Assembly: GCF_001005305.1 (NCBI RefSeq)
Contig: NZ_LBMH01000005.1
Span: 186,001-250,000 of the forward strand
Reading direction: 5' to 3'
DNA: 64,000 bases
DNA from: Kordia zhangzhouensis
GTDB taxonomy: Bacteria; Bacteroidota; Bacteroidia; Flavobacteriales; Flavobacteriaceae
Of the stretch, positions 61,669 through 64,000 are shown in pieces; the first letter of the stretch is position 1; each line of letters starts with the position of its first letter. The notes under the pieces were generated by a model. It worked only from the letters and a program-made list of their open reading frames with translations, was not told the DNA's origin and did no database searches. Both the position numbers and the translations under genes were made by a program.

Positions 61669-64000
61669 CGTTTCAACGTGACATTTCCTTTGACAATTCT
61701 ACCATTTTCAAGTATTAACTTATACCAGTAATCTCCCGAAGGTAATAGCACACCTTTATAAGTTCCGTCCCATTCACTACTTGCTTTGATTACATTTAAG
61801 TTTTTCCCGTAACGATCATATAACTCAATAGTGGCGTTGGGATAGTATTCTTTTTGATACAATTGCCACGTATCATTAATATGATCGCCGTTTGGCGTGA
61901 AAAATTTTGGAAATCCTCCCACTAAAATCGTTTCTGTAGCTGCATCACATTCGCCACGACGTACAATAATATCATACAATCCTGGAGAAACATTCACAAA
62001 CTCGTTCGATTCAGAAAATAAATTTCCTCCATTGATTGAATACGTTATATTTTCGGCGTCATCAGTTGAAGCTATCACAATCTTGATTGTATTTACCTCT
62101 TGAAAATCTTGCACTTCAATTCGATCAATCGTCACAGATGGTTCTTCTTCAACGATATAGAAAACCTGCTTTTCGCAACCTGCACTATTCGTCACAATGA
62201 CAGAATATATTCCTGTTTCTGTTACGGTAATTGAAGGTGTAGTTTCATTAGTAGACCATACATAGCTTGTAAAAGTTTCTTCAAATGAAAGTTCTACAGA
62301 CGCATTTTCATCTCTACATAAAAAAGCTTGTTGATCTTCTATTTCTGGCTGTCCAACAATAGTTATTGCTACACTTCCTATAAAAGCACATTCATTAGCA
62401 TACGAAACTCTAAAAAACAATTCATTTATCAAATCAACATTAATAGGTGTCGTATCAGTTAGCTGATTATCTTGCAATAAAGCATCGTTCCTTGTATTAA
62501 ATACACCAATCATAGCTCCTGGAAAATCAGCCTCCAGAGTATCTTCCACTTGAGAAATAGAAATATTAATTCCGTTAATCTCACATACTTCAATAGTATC
62601 ATATACTCCTAAATTTGTCCCTGAATTTACATTTAGCTGTATTTGTGTAATTGTGTAACAATCTACATACGAAAAGACTCGTGCGTATAGAATTTGATTA
62701 TTTGTTGAATTGGCATAAAAATAACTCGCTAATGTATTTTGATTCGCTTGAGCGTCGCTTAAACTTTCAAAAAATGAAACTTCTATGTTACTATTTCCAT
62801 TATCTTCTTCAATCACTGTAATCGCCTCTTGTAAATTGAAAATTGATAATCCGTCATTACTATTGTCGTCCGCATCACATTGTTCAAGCACAAACAAAGG
62901 AGCTATAGTTGGTGATTCTTGAACTACAACAATTTCAGTAAAGGTTTGAGCAGGAGCATTGGAAAATGTCACAGTCGCTGTGACCGTATAAGTCCCTACC
63001 GATGAAAACGTATGTGCTGTTGATATCTCATTAGATGTATTCAAACTTCCTGAAGCGGGATCTCCAAAATTCCAATCAATTCCAATGATAGTGTTTAAGG
63101 AGTTTACTGTAAAGGTCGTTTGCTCTCCAAAACAAAAATTTTCAATCGTCGCAATGCTTTCATAATAAGACTGTACCGAAGCTGGCAATCCGAATCGTGC
63201 AAAATTGAGTCCTAAATCAACACTTTCAAAGTCAAAATCGCAAGCTGCTCCTAATAAATTGGGTGTGTTAATTGTAGATATCTTTGAACCTGGTAGCGCA
63301 TGATAAATACGTTTGTCTAACCCTAATTGTAAACTTCCAGCTAATGAAGGAACTATTTGACCTTGAAAATAATTATGAACAATATATTTGGTGGAAGAAA
63401 CAGTACTTGCCGTCACGTCATATTGTTGTAATTGAATATTTTCTAAACTAGTATCTGAGATGAATTTCCCGGAAGCATATAATCGTGTAGAATTTGAAGA
63501 AAATTCTACACCATAAAACACCAAATCATCCGCTAAAAAAGTACCATTGCTTACCAACCCTGTATTTGCATCAAAATCATACAAATAAAGAGAACCAGCT
63601 TGGTCAGGCTCAAAAAGTGTATGTGCAATTGCTAATTTTCTACTATCAGGTGATACTTTGATATTTCCACGAATATTTCTATAATCAGCAATAGACAGTG
63701 GCGTGTTGGATACTACTGGAATGGTAGTAACTCCCATAGGAGTCACTTTAAAAGAAAAAAATTGATTATTGCGATGTGTAATTACCCAGAAATTACCATC
63801 TGCACTTAATGCTGCTGTAACCTTTTCTGATGTATTGGGCAATAAATTAACATTCTTAGTAACAACTGCTCCTAAACCACCTACTTGCGACATATCAACT
63901 ACAGAATAGTTGAAACCATTACTATTTCCGTTTCCGTTTTGCGCATACGCATCTACAACATCTGTAGTAAATATATAATAAATTGTTTCACTTCCAGGAT
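61665..64000 (-). CDS. T9SS type B sorting-domain surface protein (5' part outside window)
   Basis: At least 778 residues; the frame stays open to the right edge, so the ATG at 63893 is internal. The N-terminal visible part is a WD-like/strand-rich region (FKVTPMGVTTIPVV, LYLYDFDANTGLV). A PKD domain follows (IIGIDWNFGDPASGSLNTSN...HTFSSVGTYTVTATVTF), then Ig-like repeats, and the CHU_C/type B sorting domain at the end (FPKFFTPNGDHINDTWQLY, IELYDRYGKNLNVI, SGDYWYKLILENGRIVKGNVTLKR). Large, secreted to the surface by T9SS, probably an adhesin-like or structural protein. Its TAA overlaps that of the glycosyltransferase. Confidence 0.92.
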   Translation of the reverse strand, partial: PGSETIYYIFTTDVVDAYAQNGNGNSNGFNYSVVDMSQVGGLGAVVTKNVNLLPNTSEKVTAALSADGNFWVITHRNNQFFSFKVTPMGVTTIPVVSNTPLSIADYRNIRGNIKVSPDSRKLAIAHTLFEPDQAGSLYLYDFDANTGLVSNGTFLADDLVFYGVEFSSNSTRLYASGKFISDTSLENIQLQQYDVTASTVSSTKYIVHNYFQGQIVPSLAGSLQLGLDKRIYHALPGSKISTINTPNLLGAACDFDFESVDLGLNFARFGLPASVQSYYESIATIENFCFGEQTTFTVNSLNTIIGIDWNFGDPASGSLNTSNEISTAHTFSSVGTYTVTATVTFSNAPAQTFTEIVVVQESPTIAPLFVLEQCDADDNSNDGLSIFNLQEAITVIEEDNGNSNIEVSFFESLSDAQANQNTLASYFYANSTNNQILYARVFSYVDCYTITQIQLNVNSGTNLGVYDTIEVCEINGINISISQVEDTLEADFPGAMIGVFNTRNDALLQDNQLTDTTPINVDLINELFFRVSYANECAFIGSVAITIVGQPEIEDQQAFLCRDENASVELSFEETFTSYVWSTNETTPSITVTETGIYSVIVTNSAGCEKQVFYIVEEEPSVTIDRIEVQDFQEVNTIKIVIASTDDAENITYSINGGNLFSESNEFVNVSPGLYDIIVRRGECDAATETILVGGFPKFFTPNGDHINDTWQLYQKEYYPNATIELYDRYGKNLNVIKASSEWDGTYKGVLLPSGDYWYKLILENGRIVKGNVTLKR

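Noticed and set aside
1-64000. tRNA, rRNA, prophage or IS genes
   Set aside because: No cloverleaf, rRNA-like or transposase/integrase sequence was recognised on either strand by eye; a tRNAscan or Rfam run would settle it.

Overview
The window is AT-rich chromosomal DNA from a member of the Bacteroidota, almost certainly a marine Flavobacteriaceae. The supporting signs are type IX secretion (T9SS) sorting domains of both the short type A and the CHU_C/type B kind, Bacteroidota-type -7 boxes (TAnnTTTG) before many genes, weak Shine-Dalgarno sites, DUF4252/DUF4199/TIGR03991-type genes, and small double-glycine RiPP precursors. The precursors and gene order resemble the genus Kordia, but that genus call is a guess. 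I saw no rRNA, tRNA, CRISPR array, phage or transposase.

Layout. 1-4.8 kb: YihY and nadC, an orphan RiPP precursor beside a decayed sibling, then rlmH, rdgB and a lipoprotein. 4.8-9.5 kb: a DEAD-box RNA helicase with a structured leader, a carboxypeptidase-regulatory-like protein and a periplasmic GH13 amylase lipoprotein. 9.7-19.8 kb: small enzymes (DUF1801, TrmH, class III-like sirtuin), a haem-binding protein, purB, an ECF sigma / putative anti-sigma / two DUF4252 operon, and an S41 peptidase. 19.8-25.2 kb: a vitamin B12 uptake locus, with a TonB receptor under a cobalamin riboswitch divergent from an SBP-permease-ATPase operon whose ATPase has no normal start codon. 25.2-28.8 kb: three copies of a structured non-coding RNA around a second RiPP precursor and a large propeller/LytTR membrane regulator.

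28.8-39.7 kb: accessory and housekeeping genes, including rmuC, a thioesterase, a tiny T9SS protein, a lipase, a MoxR-like AAA+ / vWA pair, an AlkD-like HEAT protein and an alpha/beta hydrolase. 39.7-43.6 kb: carB (short form), rpmH and a TPR protein. 43.7-51.0 kb: a compact six-gene operon that fits the computationally described MoxR-vWA-beta-propeller ternary systems, proposed to act in biological conflict. This and the ncRNA family are the two most interesting parts. 51.3-64 kb: a lytic transglycosylase, mtaB, an orphan oligopeptide-binding lipoprotein, a GlmU-like protein, rpmE2, a DUF4199-glycosyltransferase pair and the 3' part of a large T9SS type B surface protein.

Most of the window is ordinary chromosomal backbone. 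Function calls rest on motifs read by eye; no database search was run.
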